Assembly (NCBI RefSeq): GCF_001640805.2
Contig: NC_066853.1
Span: 26,180,378-26,244,377 of the forward strand
Source: Lates calcarifer
Lineage: Eukaryota > Chordata > Actinopteri > Centropomidae
DNA: 64,000 nucleotides
Reading direction: 5' to 3'
The notes below the pieces were generated by a model that did not search any database, was not told the DNA's origin, and saw only the letters and a list, made by a program, of their open reading frames with translations. Below are positions 1 to 14,900 of the stretch, piece after piece (within the stretch, counting starts at the first letter, position 1; every line of letters begins with the position of its first letter). The position numbers were made by a program, and so were the translations under genes.

Positions 1-1267
1 GAAGTTAAAATCACTAAAACTGACTTTATCATCACTTACCCTGCCCCCTTATAATCCTCTTCCCTAATGTCCACTTTCTCTGGTCTCAGGTCAGCACCAC
101 ACACAGAGTGATTAAATATTGATTCAGTCCAGCCACCCATCACCTCTTCAGCTGTTCATCAAATATATAAGAGCAGGAGTGTTGAGGACAGAAACAATGC
201 TGAGGTTTATCTCCTTTCACTAACAGGACTTCAGGGGCTGAAACATTGGTAATCAATGGCGGAGCACTGGGATTATCATGTACAGGAGAACTTAATCTCA
301 CTGTTACAGTGTCAGACACAGTCACACTGATGCAGTTTTAAGATAATAAATAGATCATTAAAGGACAATGCCAGTGGTTTTTCATGTTTAAGCCCATTAA
401 CTTAAATTTGCATATACTTTATTATCCTGCCAAAAAGACTTACAGTTTCCAGGGACCAGTGTTTCCAGGTCTTTCTAGTTGTGAAGTCTCCTCATCTCCA
501 GATGGACATATATTATATGTATTTTATGCATTCTGTATCTTGACTTGTTGAAGGAGCTAGCTAACATCTTCTCGGGGGAAACACTTGCTAATTATATTTG
601 GTGCCTAGTAAGCTTGTTATCTAGCCTCCTGTAACAGTAACAGTTGTGACAGCCTACAAACATTCTTGCAAATGATAATATTGGTCTTAATTTGTGATAA
701 CTTTAAGTTATGGTATGGTTACCTTTTTTAATGTGAGGAAGGAAAAACATAACTAACCTGGTCTTCAGAAGGTACTGAATTGACCTAAACCCAATGGCTG
801 TCTGCACAAATGAAATCAACCCAGAAACTAATATTATACAATGTTTTGTAAACTATACAAGATTTGATGTCAATGTTTAAACCTGCGCTCATATTATAAG
901 TCTATGACTTATTGTTCTCCATTAAGCCAAAAAAGAACAAAATTATCAATGGTATTTTCTGGTTGCAACACACATATAAATTCAGCCAGGTTTACTGTGC
1001 ACAATGTGAGTACAATTGCTAGTGGAGGCAGAGCTCCAACAAAAATATGTAAAATCACCACACTGATCCTAAAACCTAACTAGACCATGACTGTTCCACA
1101 TCCTTAACCACATGTTTATTTGTTACCATGACAACAATAGTCTGGTACACCTGCCACCATGCAGGTGCTACACTGTCATTGGTGGTACCAGAGGGTAGGG
1201 ACACATAACCAGTATGATTGTTCAGGTTGGCAGGCATGTTGGAAAGTTATGGTGATGACAGTTCTTT

Positions 1268-1304
<37 letters not shown>

Positions 1305-2212
1305 TGTGCCCCTGAATGTGGGGTGATGACTAACATCTGATATTATTTTAATGGAGTGACAAGGGGTTCAGTTCAGCATCCTCTGTACTGTTGAGAGAAT
1401 AGTCTGTTCCACTCGGTCTCTCTCATCTTGTCACTGTTCAGTCACGCTCTCTGCCCAGTAAAGCACCAATTGAGCACAGACAGCCTTTCCTGGAACAGAG
1501 CTCAGATGACAGATTTGAGCAGAACACCTCATTCCGTGGGAGAAAGGCAATTCCCTTCATGCATGACTGAATGTGACTATTCCTTTTTTAAAGCCATTTG
1601 TTCACTAATAAGTTCCGCACTAAGACTGTATATTTCATATGGTTTTATTCCCATCCTCATTCCTGGGCGTCTGGCTCAGGCTTTATTCAGCAGTCCTGAC
1701 CGCCTGGTGAGATGCAGCAGGCATCAGAGAGGAGGCCTGGAGGCTTAGAGAGAAGGAGGGGTTGTGAGAACCAATACCCGCTCTCACCTCTCCCACCCCT
1801 CTCTCCTCTATTCTCCTTCACTGCTGGCAGCCGTTTGCAACCTCTGTCACTCCCACGCAAACGACATGGACTTTCTACCTCTCTGGTGGGTGGACACAGT
1901 AATGGAAACACCTGATACAACAGGATAAGATTGTTGAAAAAAAGAGTGTTAATGGTGTATGAATTATAGGAGGTTGAGTCACAGTATCAAGAATCCTGAC
2001 AGCTTATGACAAACAGAGGTAGACTGCACAGCTAATGAGCAGTGCTGCTACTGGTACTGACAGGTCTGCCATTCAGAAACACTTGCACATACCTATCAGA
2101 GCCAGTGCACACAGAAGCATAACATGCTTTTAGAAGCTCATATTCCATGGAGATAACTAGGTTTGTGGCAGGTGGGAGTATCAGCAGTGGTGTATGGCGT
2201 GCATGACTACTA
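1..2212. other. no gene seen; one GT microsatellite
   Basis: This is A/T-rich non-coding sequence. The only distinct feature is a (TG)n tract at about 1267-1303. The short ORFs have no recognisable protein content or splice context. Confidence 0.6.
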
Positions 2213-2345
2213 GGGCTGTACATCTTTATTGATCTCATGATTCAATTCAATTATAATTATCCTGTCAACAATTTGATTTGATTTCAATATCACGATGCAT
2301 GAAAATGCATTGCACTCCCAATTTTCTATATTACTGCATATGGAT
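2213..2345 (+). repeat. partial copy of an unclassified interspersed element
   Basis: It starts actagggctgta and carries tcaatatcacgatgcatg and tctatattactg. The same words in the same order occur at 2785-2945. This copy stops near 2345 where the second copy continues. The family is not named; it resembles non-autonomous DNA transposons common in fish. Confidence 0.55.
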
Positions 2346-2582
2346 ACTGTTCTAATGAGGTGCTGGTGTTCTACATGTATGTACCTCATGAGGTTAAAAG
2401 TGAGAGGATCATGCCGGTGTTCTAGTTACTTTAGTTTGGACCACTCACCAACATGGTCAATAGCTGGTTGAGGTGGTGGTGTTACCCTGTGGTGCCATTG
2501 TAAAACATTGTTTGCAGTGGGTCTGGCCAATGGACATGGTAGAAGAACATGGTGGCCTAACATCCTAAAATCAATGCACATT

Positions 2583-2765
2583 TAATTCAATTCAATTCAG
2601 TTTTATTTATATAGCGCCAAATCACAATAAAAGTCATCTCAAGGCACTTTGCATACAGAGCAGGTCTAGGCCATACTCTTTTTATCATGATATTTACAGA
2701 GAGAGACCCAACAAATCCCACCATGAGCAAGCACTAGGCGACAGATACCTGTCTGTGAGCATGAC
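2583..2765 (+). repeat. teleost interspersed repeat (ATTCAATTCAATT / TATATAGCGCCAAATCAC type)
   Basis: It begins with the repeated word aattc and continues tttatttatatagcgccaa, then gtcatctcaaggcacttt. I recognise this sequence as a very common fish repeat, probably a retroelement 3' end. A short antisense fragment of the same end is at 25973-26031. Confidence 0.6.
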
Positions 2766-2784
2766 AGGTTTGTGCATGAGGACT

Positions 2785-3402
2785 AGGGCTGTGCATCTTT
2801 AGTGATTTCACAATTCGATTCAATTCGATTCGATTATGATTATGATTATTTCCTGTCAACAATTGCATTGGATTCAATATCACGATGCATGACGATGCGT
2901 TGCATTCCCAATTCTCTATATTACTGAAATGGCTACTGTTTCATCAATGAATAAAAGCAGTCAGATAAATATGAATTCCCTTTTTCATTATTTAGAAAAG
3001 GGCTTTATAAATTAATCTCAACATAAATGTCTTTACATTATAAACCAAAATAAATATATTGTAGAGGTCTAGCATTCCTAAATTTGTGTGTGAAATTGTT
3101 CCATCCTCAAAAACAAAACTAATACTTCTGCAGTCTAGCTTCAGCTTCTAGCAGCTGTCTTCTGCTCTAAGAACGGATACTTCCTGAATGTAGAGAACAT
3201 CACAGACATGACCTACATGAGCCAGTAGCTGCACCAAATCAGCACTCTTATGAGCACCTATATAGGACTTTGTTGTCTAGCTGAGGCTAGAACATCAACA
3301 AGCAACATTGGGAAGCTATAAGTGATTATGTTGTGTCATTGCAGCGATGCAGAATTGTCCGCATCTGCATTGTGATGCATTGTAGAAACATTTTCAACAC
3401 CC
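2785..3402 (+). repeat. longer copy of the unclassified element at 2213
   Basis: It opens gactagggctgtgcatct with several gattcgattc words. It ends near gcgatgcagaattgtccg and cattttcaacacccc. It has no coding capacity. Terminal inverted repeats are not clear to me, so the class is left open. Confidence 0.5.
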
Positions 3403-6400
3403 CAATGACTACACAGTGTAAGTTTCTCTTCATCCACAAAGCCGTAACTATTTTCACTGAGCCTCACTATCATCAGTCAGCATTATTAACCATTAGTATC
3501 ACACAGTGACAACTAAACAAACAAGCAATAACCTTAACATGTTAACAAAGGTCCCAACCTGCTTCATTCACCTTACTGAGATCTAATTACTGTCAGTCGC
3601 TCGCTCTCAATTTCTTCTCAAAATACTTCTTCAACCAAGAGTTACTTATGTAAGTATGGTTCTACGAATTCTTGAGACACATGCAAACAGACACGGCAGC
3701 CTCCCTGCAACTCTAGTGCTTAATCAGCCCCAACTCTCTCTGACAATCACCATGATTAGTGCTCCACTCCACACATAATGAGCACATCTGTCTTCTCACA
3801 GGGAAAGCATTGATCGTCTGTAATGTGACACAATGCCAGTTAAGAGAAGGACTGCTCTGAAAAATGCCAGCCTGCTGCTGCTGTGGCATCACTGGAAGCT
3901 ATTCATGGTTGATATGAAGTGGAAAATCATTTAACAGCTGGTACATTACAGCAGCCTCAGAGGAGGCATCTTTTCACTTTTACCCTTAGTCATGCTCAAT
4001 GAAATAAATCCATAGATCAACACAACAGATGGTATAATTTTGTTTCATACATGTTGATACCTCCATACGGAGATGGTGGGGCACTCTCTGCTACTTTCTG
4101 TAACACTAATAATCTTTTTTTTTTTTTTTTTACATTAAACTCTTAAATACCATTTTCTATTTAGTCACAATTTCTAACTAGTTTTAACATAATGACTGTA
4201 TTAATAGTTAGCATTTATTAACACTTTAAAGAAATAGTCACAAATTGTTAATAAGAGCAATTTTGATTTTCCAGGTTGTGAAAAATATATCTTGCTATTG
4301 CTTTCCTCTTCCAGCATGATGCAGATATTAACAACTTATTATCATTTACAACTGCAAACTTGTTGGAGAATAGAATCTGGAATGTCTCAGGAGCCAGTCC
4401 TTCTTTTCAGTTTACATAAAGACAAGTGACAAAGCAAACCAAATGAGTGGAGTAGTGGGATGACAGTGTCCCCATCTATAGGACACAAGAGATCACAGAA
4501 GGGTTTGATAAGTATGAAAATGATGAGAATCATCCACCACCATCATCAAAACACCATATGAGGCAATATCTTTTGGAGGAATGGTGCTCCATCTCTCCAG
4601 TAGAGTTCAGAGACTTGGAGGCACATTGAAGCTGTTCTGGCAGCTCGTGGTGGCCCAGTACCTTACTAAAACACTTTCTGTTGGTTTTGCCTTTAATTTG
4701 TCACCTGTCTGTATTAATGCCTGGCAGAATGTTGTTTTTCAGATATGTGCAGACTATGATATATCTATATTAAACTCTGAATTGTGATTGGTTGAAAGCT
4801 ATGAATTAGCTTTTTAATTAGTGGACAGTTTAACTGAACACCTGGATCTTAGGTGTTTGTTTGTTGCTCTAAATTACTGTTCCTCTATTGAACTGTTGGA
4901 AAAGACAGTGACAGCTGAGCCTCAGCTAAAGAGCTTTGAGCTAGGGTTATTTGTGTGACTACCATCAGCGACCAAAAAAATGACTAATAGCTTCTCAGTG
5001 GGAACAGTAATTTAAATGCATATCATATGTGCATATAATTTAGTCCAAATCAACTAATGGTAGTAAGATGAAATTGAAATTAAATTAGCTAAATTATTTT
5101 AGCTGCAGTGGGAAAGGAGAGAGGATTAGAGAGGAAATGTGAAAAACCTGCAGAGAAAATACAGAGGTGTATAGAACTGACATGTAAGAATGAGGGAGAG
5201 AGAGAGTACGTAACATTGTCTCCATTGGACAGACACTTTTAATAATATCATGTGGCAGCACACATCTCTATTCTCTGTTCTTGAGATTGACAGCAGTAAA
5301 AATTCTGTTTCCTGGTTTGAAACTTCAGGATTATAAATCTCCTGCCTGAACCTCATGAACCCTTTCCTGTTTAGCAAGTTCTGAGGCTCAGGAACTATAT
5401 TTTAGTTATATGTCTAAATTACCAAATGGAATCTTTTGGGACAGCTGATTGAAAGCAGCAGGGTGAGTTACCCTTAAACCCTGGTGCTACGTCAGAAGGT
5501 TTGAATAATTAAGGAAGGAAGTACCCACACACCATGCAGCTGTGCATAATGATTTAGAAAGGTTTAAATATTCGCTTTTGACAGTGAGCTATGTGAGCAG
5601 GCGGGAACACAGATGAATATAATCCATTAAAGACATGGGCCATGCTTTTGCCCTTGCTATCTGTATCAATGTGGTGTTTTTTATTTGTTTCTAATTATTT
5701 ATTATTTCCTTGCACCACTGCATGCCATGGTATTTTAGCTTCCTGTGCCAGCAACTAACTCTATTACATAATATTATATTATATGCCTATTACATAATTG
5801 GCAGTCTGTGGGTAGTCTATCATTTGGACTGTGGTCTACACAAGAGATCAGATATGGATACTATGGATCATGTACAGTTTGCAGTCTGAAGAGGGAAATT
5901 TAGAGCAACATAGGTAGGTCATGAGGGTGGAATGAAGGTGGGGAATAGCTAAGTAAAAAGACACATACAAGAGAATTGTATGCGCCTTTCTCTTCAGACT
6001 TGAGATACACTATCTTATAAGCCATTGAAACAAAGTCACATGGCAATTATGTGTAATATTTACTTTAAAAGATTTAAAAGCAGGTTAATTTACGTCATTT
6101 ATCCTTAAGACAAACCACTGTTGAATCCTACTGTTGTATTTCTATTTGTTTCCATGCGGACCATAAATTACACAGCTTCCCTTCAACTTTCAACAGCTTT
6201 CTCCCCTCATTATCGCCCACTTAAACATATGACATACCCACCTATCCATTCTCTTATTGTTTATTTATTTTAATGTTTTGTTCACTTTTTCACAGTGGTT
6301 AAAGGTAGTTTGTTTATTAATTTCATTTCACTTTCATCTTTTTTTACACATAACTGAGTTCTTAAAATCACACTTCACATGTTTTTTGGAAGTAAGACCT

Positions 6401-7817
6401 TTGTTATTTTGTATATATTATGGACAGCTAACTGCAGATACATGTTCAAGAATAAATGGCCATTTCAAATTTTCAACTTCCAGTTTAGGTTCTGCTGGTA
6501 TAAGTATGAATGCAGATATCATTGTGAACTTGAATGGTACAGGTAACAGCTTTGTGTTATAAATCCAGTTTGATTTTGTATGACATTTTGTTGGTATAAT
6601 CAGGATAATACGCTCCATGATTGTAATGGATTCCACAGGGTCAAGCACCCTACATGTATGGTACAGTGGGACTATTTATTTTGTTTTTATAGCAGCATGG
6701 TTTGAAAATTCACATCTGACACTTAATACAAAGATAACCTTGGTTTTCCTCCAGGGATTGGCAAGAGAAATTAAAGGGAATCTCCACTGATTTTAAACAT
6801 CACACTCAGATAGCAGCTGAGCAGTACAGCCAGGTCAGTTTTACAGGTCTGGCCTAGAATTTATGGCTCTGATTTTTGCTGACTACATGTGTTGGATGTG
6901 TGAATTAGTTGCATTAAGTCTTCTGCGGCCTCAATGGGATTGGCATTGAATCTGATAAATGTGCTGTCATTTGAGTCAGCATTGGTTGTGGCTTAAGATT
7001 CCCAAGTTTGTAAATGGAAGCAATGTGTGGAGTTAGAAAGATATTAACTTATCAGACCTTTGTAGCCTGCTCAGTATCTTTGCTCATGGCTAGAGGCTCC
7101 AGGCTGTATTAGCTGCTGGTTGAGTTGTATTGTGGGTAATATATATGCCAGAGAAGGAAGAAGAATCCATGTAATAAAAAAATGATATGCAACAATAGTA
7201 TAGGACTAGTAATAATGGAATAGTATAGGACTCTAATGCTAAAGTTGTGAATTAATCTTTTTAAAAATAGAAAGCAGTACTGCCCTAGAGACTAACCTCA
7301 GGTTTGAGTCTGATCTTGTTGTCTTGAGTCTTGTGACTCTGACTTGTCTTTGGTTGTGTCCATGTCCTTTTTTCCCCTGCCCAGCATCACTGGCTGTTCC
7401 TTTCAAAGCACATATAGTGTTTATTTTCCTTAGTGTGACTTTGTAAACTAACAATCAAAACTCCTAATTTTTATACACACTTTTATTTCTCAAAGTTGTA
7501 ATTAGATTTAAGCTAATAATGCAATATTTAGGCAAATTTAAAATGTTTTATATTATATTTCAAACTTTCAGACCTCTCAAACTGCACTGTTTGGTGGTTT
7601 TTGACTTGGTCTTGATTCATTCCATGTTTGGATCAGAGATGGATGAGATCTCTAAACTGCACACACTTGGGTTGTCCCAGTCTCAACATCCCTGAAAGAA
7701 ACACACAGACATGTTACATGTAAAATAAATACAAATACAAACTACACTGATGCAAGGAAAGTTTAATTCTCATTCTCTAATGAGCAAAGAACAAAAGCTG
7801 GAAAGTCATTTGCAATT
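3403..7817. other. no gene seen
   Basis: Non-coding A/T-rich sequence with a poly-T run near 4112-4130 and no recognisable exon, repeat end or RNA gene. Confidence 0.5.
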
Positions 7818-8895
7818 CCATCCATCCATTTTCTTCCACTTATCACAGTGGCAGCAGGGTAAGCAGGGACATCCCTCTCCCCAGCAACGCTTTCCAGATC
7901 CTCCTGGGGGTCCTAAGATGTTCCCAGAGCAGATGGGAGATGTAATCCCTCCAGCAAGTTCTGGGTCTACCCCGGGTTCTTCTCCCAGTTGGACACCCTA
8001 TGGAGGAAACTCACTTGGCCACTTGTATCCGTGATCTAATTTTTTCGGTCACTACCCAAAACTGTTTGGAATTTAGATCAACTGGTAAATTGAATTTCTT
8101 TGTCCTCCCTCTTCACCACAGAGGTCCGATACAATGTTTTCATCTCCTGCTCCATTCTACCCTCACTCGGGAAAAAGACCCTGAGACACCTGAACCCCTC
8201 TAGTTGGGGCAATAACTCAACCTGGATGGAACAATCCTCCTTTTCCCAGCAGAGAACATGGCCTCAGACTTGGAGATGCTGACTCCTGACCGTAGCACTT
8301 GGCTGTAAACCACCTCAGTGTGGGCTAGGTGTCTTGGTCTAATGAAGCCAACAGAACCATTTCTGCAAAGACAAGCAAAGCAATTCTGAGGATGCCAAAG
8401 AAGACATTTTCCTCACCTCAGCTGCACCTTGAGATCCTGTTCATGAATATCACAAACCTGACTGAAGACAAGGGGCAACCTTGGCAGTCCACCACCCACT
8501 GGAAATGTGTATGACTTTGTCCTGAGAATGCCAACACAGCTGTGACTTTGGTTGGACCAGATATCTCACATCATCATACCCTATATTCTTGCAGCACCCA
8601 CCACAAGGTCCTCCAGGGGACATGGTCATAGGCCCTCTCCAAGTCCACAAAACAAATGTAGACTAGATGGTAAAACTCCCATGACCCCCTCAGCTCTCCT
8701 GTGAGGGTAAAGAGCTGGTCCACTGTTCCACAGCCAGGATGGAATTGGCATTGTTCCTCCTGAATCTGAAGTTCAGCAATTGGTTGGAACCTCCTTTCCA
8801 GCACTCTGGAGTAAAACTTTCCTGGGGAGGCTGAGCAGTGTGACTTAGCTGGTCCAGGTCCAGAGTGACACAAAAAAACAGACTTTATGTTCACT
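7818..8895 (-). mobile_element. non-LTR retrotransposon (LINE) 3' remnant with reverse transcriptase motifs
   Basis: The minus strand at 8894-8574 encodes FYSRVLERRFQPI, then QIQEEQCQFHPGCGTVDQLF and CFVDLERAYDHVPW. These correspond to reverse transcriptase blocks, with FVDLExAYD as motif A. Downstream sequence is out of frame and full of stops. The 3' end at 7818-7850 is the tail ccatccatccattttcttcc on the plus strand. It is 5'-truncated and dead. I do not assign the clade. Confidence 0.8.
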
Positions 8896-9676
8896 AAACA
8901 GTACAGCAGACAGTTCCATGGAAGTCTCCTCCAGTTGAGGATAGCAAAACCGGTATTTGAGCTCAGTAAGTAAAGTGACTAAAACAGTTTCTCCTCAAAA
9001 ATCAGTGTTTCACTAATTGCTGTTTGGGAGGCAACTGTTGACACTGGGGCAACAACAACACCAGTGCATGCATAGTTTTTTGAGCACTTGTCAATTATGA
9101 ATACTGTTAAATACATAATTTCTACTGCCAGTAAAATCAACAATATAATTCAGGTAAAAACTGAACTCAACTCTTTCAGCTTCTATTCATGAAAATCTCA
9201 CAGAATTCACAAAATCTAGAACCCCTTTATTAAAGGTGGGTGGTACCAGCTCTTGCATAGTGCCTCATTAAAGTTTGTGCTCATTTCTTTATGTTTTAAT
9301 AATAAAGAGTAATAATTGAAAAGCTCTGTGAGAAAATGAGAATAGAGAACACACAGACAGAGGAGATGTTGGAAATCACAAGGTGGACAGAGGAAGCGTG
9401 AGAGACTTGAGGAAGAGGTGTAAAGATAAGGTGTGAATCACGAGTCAATAATGTTGAAACATACACACATATTAGACATGGTGTGTTTGTATCAGTGTGA
9501 GATTAAAGGCCTGAAGATGAGTTGAGTAGTCATCTCTCCTGTGGAAACACAGGATATCCATTAAAATAGATAGATATGTGTGTGTGCCGCATGCATTGCA
9601 GAAAGTCAAAGATTAAATGAAAATGGTGTGAAAGAGTGAATCAGTTTGTCATATCTAGAAGAAATCGTCTGAGAAT

Positions 9677-9743
<67 letters not shown>

Positions 9744-11769
9744 ATGTATGTATGTATTTTTTGTCTTAGTGTATCTGACTTTGTTATAAATGAGTAATAT
9801 TGAGCCCAGTAAAAATGCAGCCCTAACCTTGGTAAATCTGTCCTTTATCCCCGGGATCAGCACAGGTACCTCTGCACGCCCACTCTTTGCACATTGCTTT
9901 TCCTCTATTTTACATCCTACTTGACTTCTTTCTTTGCCCGTGTTTCCTGCACCTTTATTTCCACTCTGACTCACTTAATTTATAATTACATTTTACTAAG
10001 CCCTGCTCTGAACCCACCAATCCCCCCTATATCCGCTGTATCATGCGTCCAGGAGCACTGCAGTCTTAGTCATACCAAACACTGCATCTCCCCCTTTGAA
10101 AAGCTTTCCGTTCCCTCTCAAACAACCTAGGTTGCAACTGAGCAAGGTGCAGAAAGGCAGGCTAAATTGGTCCTGATATGGCTGAAGCTCTGCACACAGC
10201 TGCTGCTGCAACAGTTCATTTCCAAGGCAACTGAAAGCAGATGCAGATCAGTCACCATGCCAACTAGCCTGACCCCTTGACCATCTCTGCTCCCTCCCTC
10301 CGTCTCTCTTCTTTCCTTCCAACATCCTCCCATCCCACACAAGAGAACAGAGAAAGGCATGAGATGCAGAAACCTCGAGAGACTCAGTCAGTTTAAACTA
10401 AGTCTAGCTGAGCTGATTCAGAAGACCCTGATCCTTTTCTCAGGTTTACCAACACACACACACTCCAGCCCCACCTGCAGGGAGCAGATAGTAGACAGTT
10501 CTGCTTGACCAACTTTATCAACACTCCTGTTGATTTCTCTATCTTGCTGGTGCATTCTCATCTTCACAAAGTTAATATCAGTGATTTCTATGCAACATTT
10601 CAACTCATGCTGTCTTGGTTCACTGTGTATTTCCCTTAAATCAATGCCAGGTAAATAAATGACACCCTGGCATCCCACCGTAAGGCTTTTCAGCTATCAT
10701 TCTTGTTGATAAATAGCAGCCACTGGCTACTGGACGCTGTCCTCTTTTAAAGCTGCTATTAATAAGAATCACTGACAGATTTTATGACTTGGGTAAAACT
10801 GTTCATTAAAGCTGCCCTGGGTATTGCTGTAAGACATCACACACATCACACACACGAAGGAGCTGCAACTGCAGAGCAACTCAACCCCCACAGAGGAGAT
10901 TCACAAATTTTCCTTGTTTATCTAAATGAATTTATATAATTTATTATCACATCTGATCACTGACGTTATTCTGTTCACAGAGGAAGAAACTAAATCTGGC
11001 ACTGACCAAGTGCTCTATTATTTGCGTTTTTCCCTTTGCTTTGCTTACAGCCTCCCAGCAGGGCTGGTAAATATGAGCTTGCTCTCTGTGGATGATTGAT
11101 TTCACCTCACTGGACTTCTTCTTCCTCTCACAGGAGCCCAAAAAAAGTTGCATCTCCAGAGCTTTAATTTTGGCTTAGTCAGTTTGTTTCATCACATTGT
11201 GTAGGCAGGAATCATGGTTCCATTTGAGCTCTTATTTTTTAATTGAGCAAAGTTAATTCATAATCAGAAATATTCGGGGACCATTTTAAAGGAATTTAAA
11301 TTTAGAGAAATGCCAAACTTGACTTTATATTTGTTACCTCTTATTTACATGATTCTTAAATATATATATTTTCTCATCTGTGTTTGTCATATGTGATGTA
11401 GTTTCACTGCTGTGCAAAGCAGCAAACTGGTGTCATCTAACTTCAGCTAAAATGGTAATGATCAATAATTTCCTGTTGGATCCAGAATGAATCAGGTGAC
11501 TACTTGTAACGTGAAAGGCGTTGCTCATAGTGACAAACACACTTACTATCCACATTGGTTCTTATCAGCTCTGAAGAGCATTCTTTTGTTTCAGCTAGTC
11601 GTCACAGACTGGCCGAGTTATGAGTCAACATAAAGGTTACACTAAAAACAATTAGTATAAGGCAACACAAATAAATGATTTTGATAATTAGCATTATTAG
11701 CCATGAAATCAGCGCATGGATTAGAGGCACATGTGCTGTGAAGGTGCTGTAAGAAGATGATACACAGTA
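8896..11769. other. no gene seen; compound microsatellite at 9676-9757
   Basis: The stretch holds a (TA)n(TG)n(TATG)n tract at about 9676-9757. Otherwise it has no exon or repeat I can name. Confidence 0.5.
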
Positions 11770-11920
11770 ATTGTATTATCCAAAATTTTGACGCCAATAT
11801 TTTCACTTTTACTGCAAATGAATATCGGCTCCAAATATCGGTTATCGGCCTCCTTGACTACTAATAATCTGTATCGGTATCGGCCCTGAAAAAACCATTT
11901 TGGTCTATCTCTAATCAGTA
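11770..11920. repeat. interspersed repeat with TATCGG words
   Basis: It contains aatatcggctccaaatatcg, then gttatcggcctcc and tgtatcggtatcggccctg. These words are typical of a common teleost DNA-transposon-like repeat. The class is not certain. Confidence 0.45.
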
Positions 11921-14900
11921 CATCCATAGGATATAATGTAATAATGTAATGACAGTGCCCACTTCAGAATGCAGATTTGTTTTTACAAAGACAGGATGGT
12001 CGGTATGAAATGTCATCATCAAAATTGAAAATGAGCACCAGCGCTCATCATGTGTCCAACACGACAACACCTGAAGCTAGACAAAGCAAACTCAATACTC
12101 TGCCTACACCAAACTCCAGCTTCTAAACACACACAAAACTGAAAACAATACTTAGCATTACACTAACTTAGCATACCCAAAGGCGCCTCTAAATAAAAGG
12201 CTCACTAGCCAATCAAATCCCACAAAACAGAGGGAGCTGCCAAGTCACAAGCATGCAACAACATCTGAAGGACACTACTTCCCTCAGTGCAGTTATTCTA
12301 ATCATAACTTCAAGTTCTATTATATACCTAGACATCATGAGGTGTGTGTGTTAACACAAAATCAGACTTATACACAGAGATTGCTGATATCTGTTTGCAT
12401 TAAGAAGATCCTTGATAACACTGTCTTTGCTTGGTTACACTGAAACAGACAAAGCCAACATAATACCACCCTGGTGTGTGATTTTATACAGCAAGCTGGC
12501 ATTGTGGAATCAAAGGTATGATGTGTAACACAGAAGCCTCTGTGTAAGTCGTCTGTCAAGCTGTGCTGACTCTCCCTATTACACAGATGCCGATCTTGCT
12601 CTGTGACACTCCCAAATATGTTAACAACAATGCAAATTCGTTTTATTACTCAGGAATTAAACTTTTGTTTCGTATGAGGAAGAATGTGCTCTTTAGTCCT
12701 TCAAAAATTGCATAGTTCAGCTATGTTAAACAATGGCTGAACATCCATAGACTCAACTTGCCTCACACCAAAAAACTTCAGGACTTTTTTCAGGCAGTTA
12801 GTCTGGATTTTCAGTAGCTCCAGATCCAGATTGACACAGTGCTTCGTCACCTGTTTGGCAGCAGATTTTGTGATTTCCTTGTGGGAGTTGGGCAGCTCGA
12901 GGAGAAAGTGGGAGGAAGGAGCAAGCACTCCTTATCTCTCTATTAAAAATCATTCTCATCTCTCCTCTGTGTTAGTTTTGCTTTGCAGTCTTCTCCCAGT
13001 CTCAGGACTCTGTTGTTACTGTTTCACCAATGTCCCCCACTGTCTCTTTTTTCCTTTTTCTGGCTGCTCCTGTTTAAGGAGCGGCAGTATGACTCATAAA
13101 GTCAGACAGGTATAGACCCATGGAAATGGATAAAAATAGTCCAGAGTACATTTATATCTGTGTGTTGGAAAAAGCATGTGATGGATCTATATTTGAATAT
13201 TACTTAGCCAAAGATTTATTGCCTGAGTGTAGTGCAAGTATTTCAAATGTATCTTGGATGGCTGCTGTCATTTTCTATTGTTTGTGGATTGACATTTTGA
13301 ACTTGAATGAAATACATTAAAAGAAAGTATATTGGCTGGTTACAACATCATCTAGTCAAACCATTTCACAACCCAGTGAGATTTTGCAGTTCAGCAGCTG
13401 CACTCGGTGCCATTATTACTTTTAGAAGTATTTTGCTCAAAGATTTGAAAAGATCTCCCTCTTTTCAAAGCCTGCATTTTAGGATATGTTTTTCCTTTAA
13501 GGCATGAAGGTGTGAGCTATAAATCCATTGATTGATTTATTTTTCCTCCCCTGTGGTTTGGCTACCCCTGAAAGTCACAAGTGCACAAACCTTCATGGCC
13601 TGTGTGCAATTAATTTGCATTTGTTCTGCTCACCTCCATACATCTAACCAGGGTTTTACTTTATGTGTCTCTGTATGTTGCTTTTTTTTTGTTTGTTTGT
13701 TTTTTTGTTTTTTTTTTGTAATGTCATATTTCATATTGCTGCATGTTTTCTGTCTATTAGACAAATATAAACTGAAGAAGTCTGATCAGAAAAAAATCTT
13801 TCTCCTTTGCCAAATGGAGCACAAATCAGCTCTGTAGCTCTGTTTGCTGTAGGACACCTGTGTAAGTCTGTGGATTCTTTTAACTCAGGAAGACAAGATT
13901 CAGACTGAATTAGTCCCCAAATTAGTCATCATTGGCTGTCTGCAGAGCGAGCAGCTTATAAACTAGAAATCTTGTTTTAATATTACTGCAGTAATATTTT
14001 ACATGTTGTGGCTTAAACCATGTTTCTAGGCTGTATTGTATTGCCAATTTATGATAGTACCATGGGCACATCCATAGACTTAAACTGTATTCTTGAGACT
14101 GCTGTGAAATAAACCTGATCTTCACTGTAGAACAGAAACCATATTACCTGCGTCTTTCACCCATCTGCTGCTCCATATTATTCATTTTTTCTTCTGTGAA
14201 TAGAATAATTGCATAAAATAACACAGATTTTCTCTCTTTTTAGTGAACACTGTTCAAGGTTGTTTTGAATAAACTTTACTGGAATTGTCACCAGCTAAAA
14301 TGGACAGTGGATACAAGCTTATGTTCAGTGCAAGCTCCACATCATTGTTGGCCAGTTGACAGTGTGAGAATAATTTTGCAGGTTTTGGCAGGTTAAAACA
14401 TGCAGTGTTAACACAACAAACATGACTGATAATATCACAGTATGCCTGGTGCCAGCACATGTACTGAGGTCAAGTTCACACTGACTGGCATCCTATCTAT
14501 CCTATCATCCTTCTCTAGTCTAGTCAGAAGCCGTTTGTGTGGAATTTTGAAGGCCTAACCTTTTGCCTGCTATACATCGCCAGTCAGATCTGAGTGTTGC
14601 AGAGCCTGACATATACAGGCCATCTGCAGTGATGCACTAGACAGAAAACAAAGACTTTGTCATTGACACTGGGTTGAGACAGTAGCTCTTCACTTAAGAG
14701 AGTGAGGTGAGGCAGACACACAAGAAACCTGAAATTGAAGTTGTCAGACAGACGGGAAGTAAGACAAGCAGTGCTGCCTAATTAGCTTTGTCTTCATTAG
14801 ATCTGCTAATGATCTCAGTGGAGACAGCTCCAGATTCACCTGCCACTACCTCGAAGACACTTTGTGGTTTATTTTCTTGTTGGCACAAATGCTTTTGAAG

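Noticed and set aside
8329..8514. Plus-strand ORFs across 7750-8514
   Set aside because: They are antisense frames of the LINE remnant on the minus strand.
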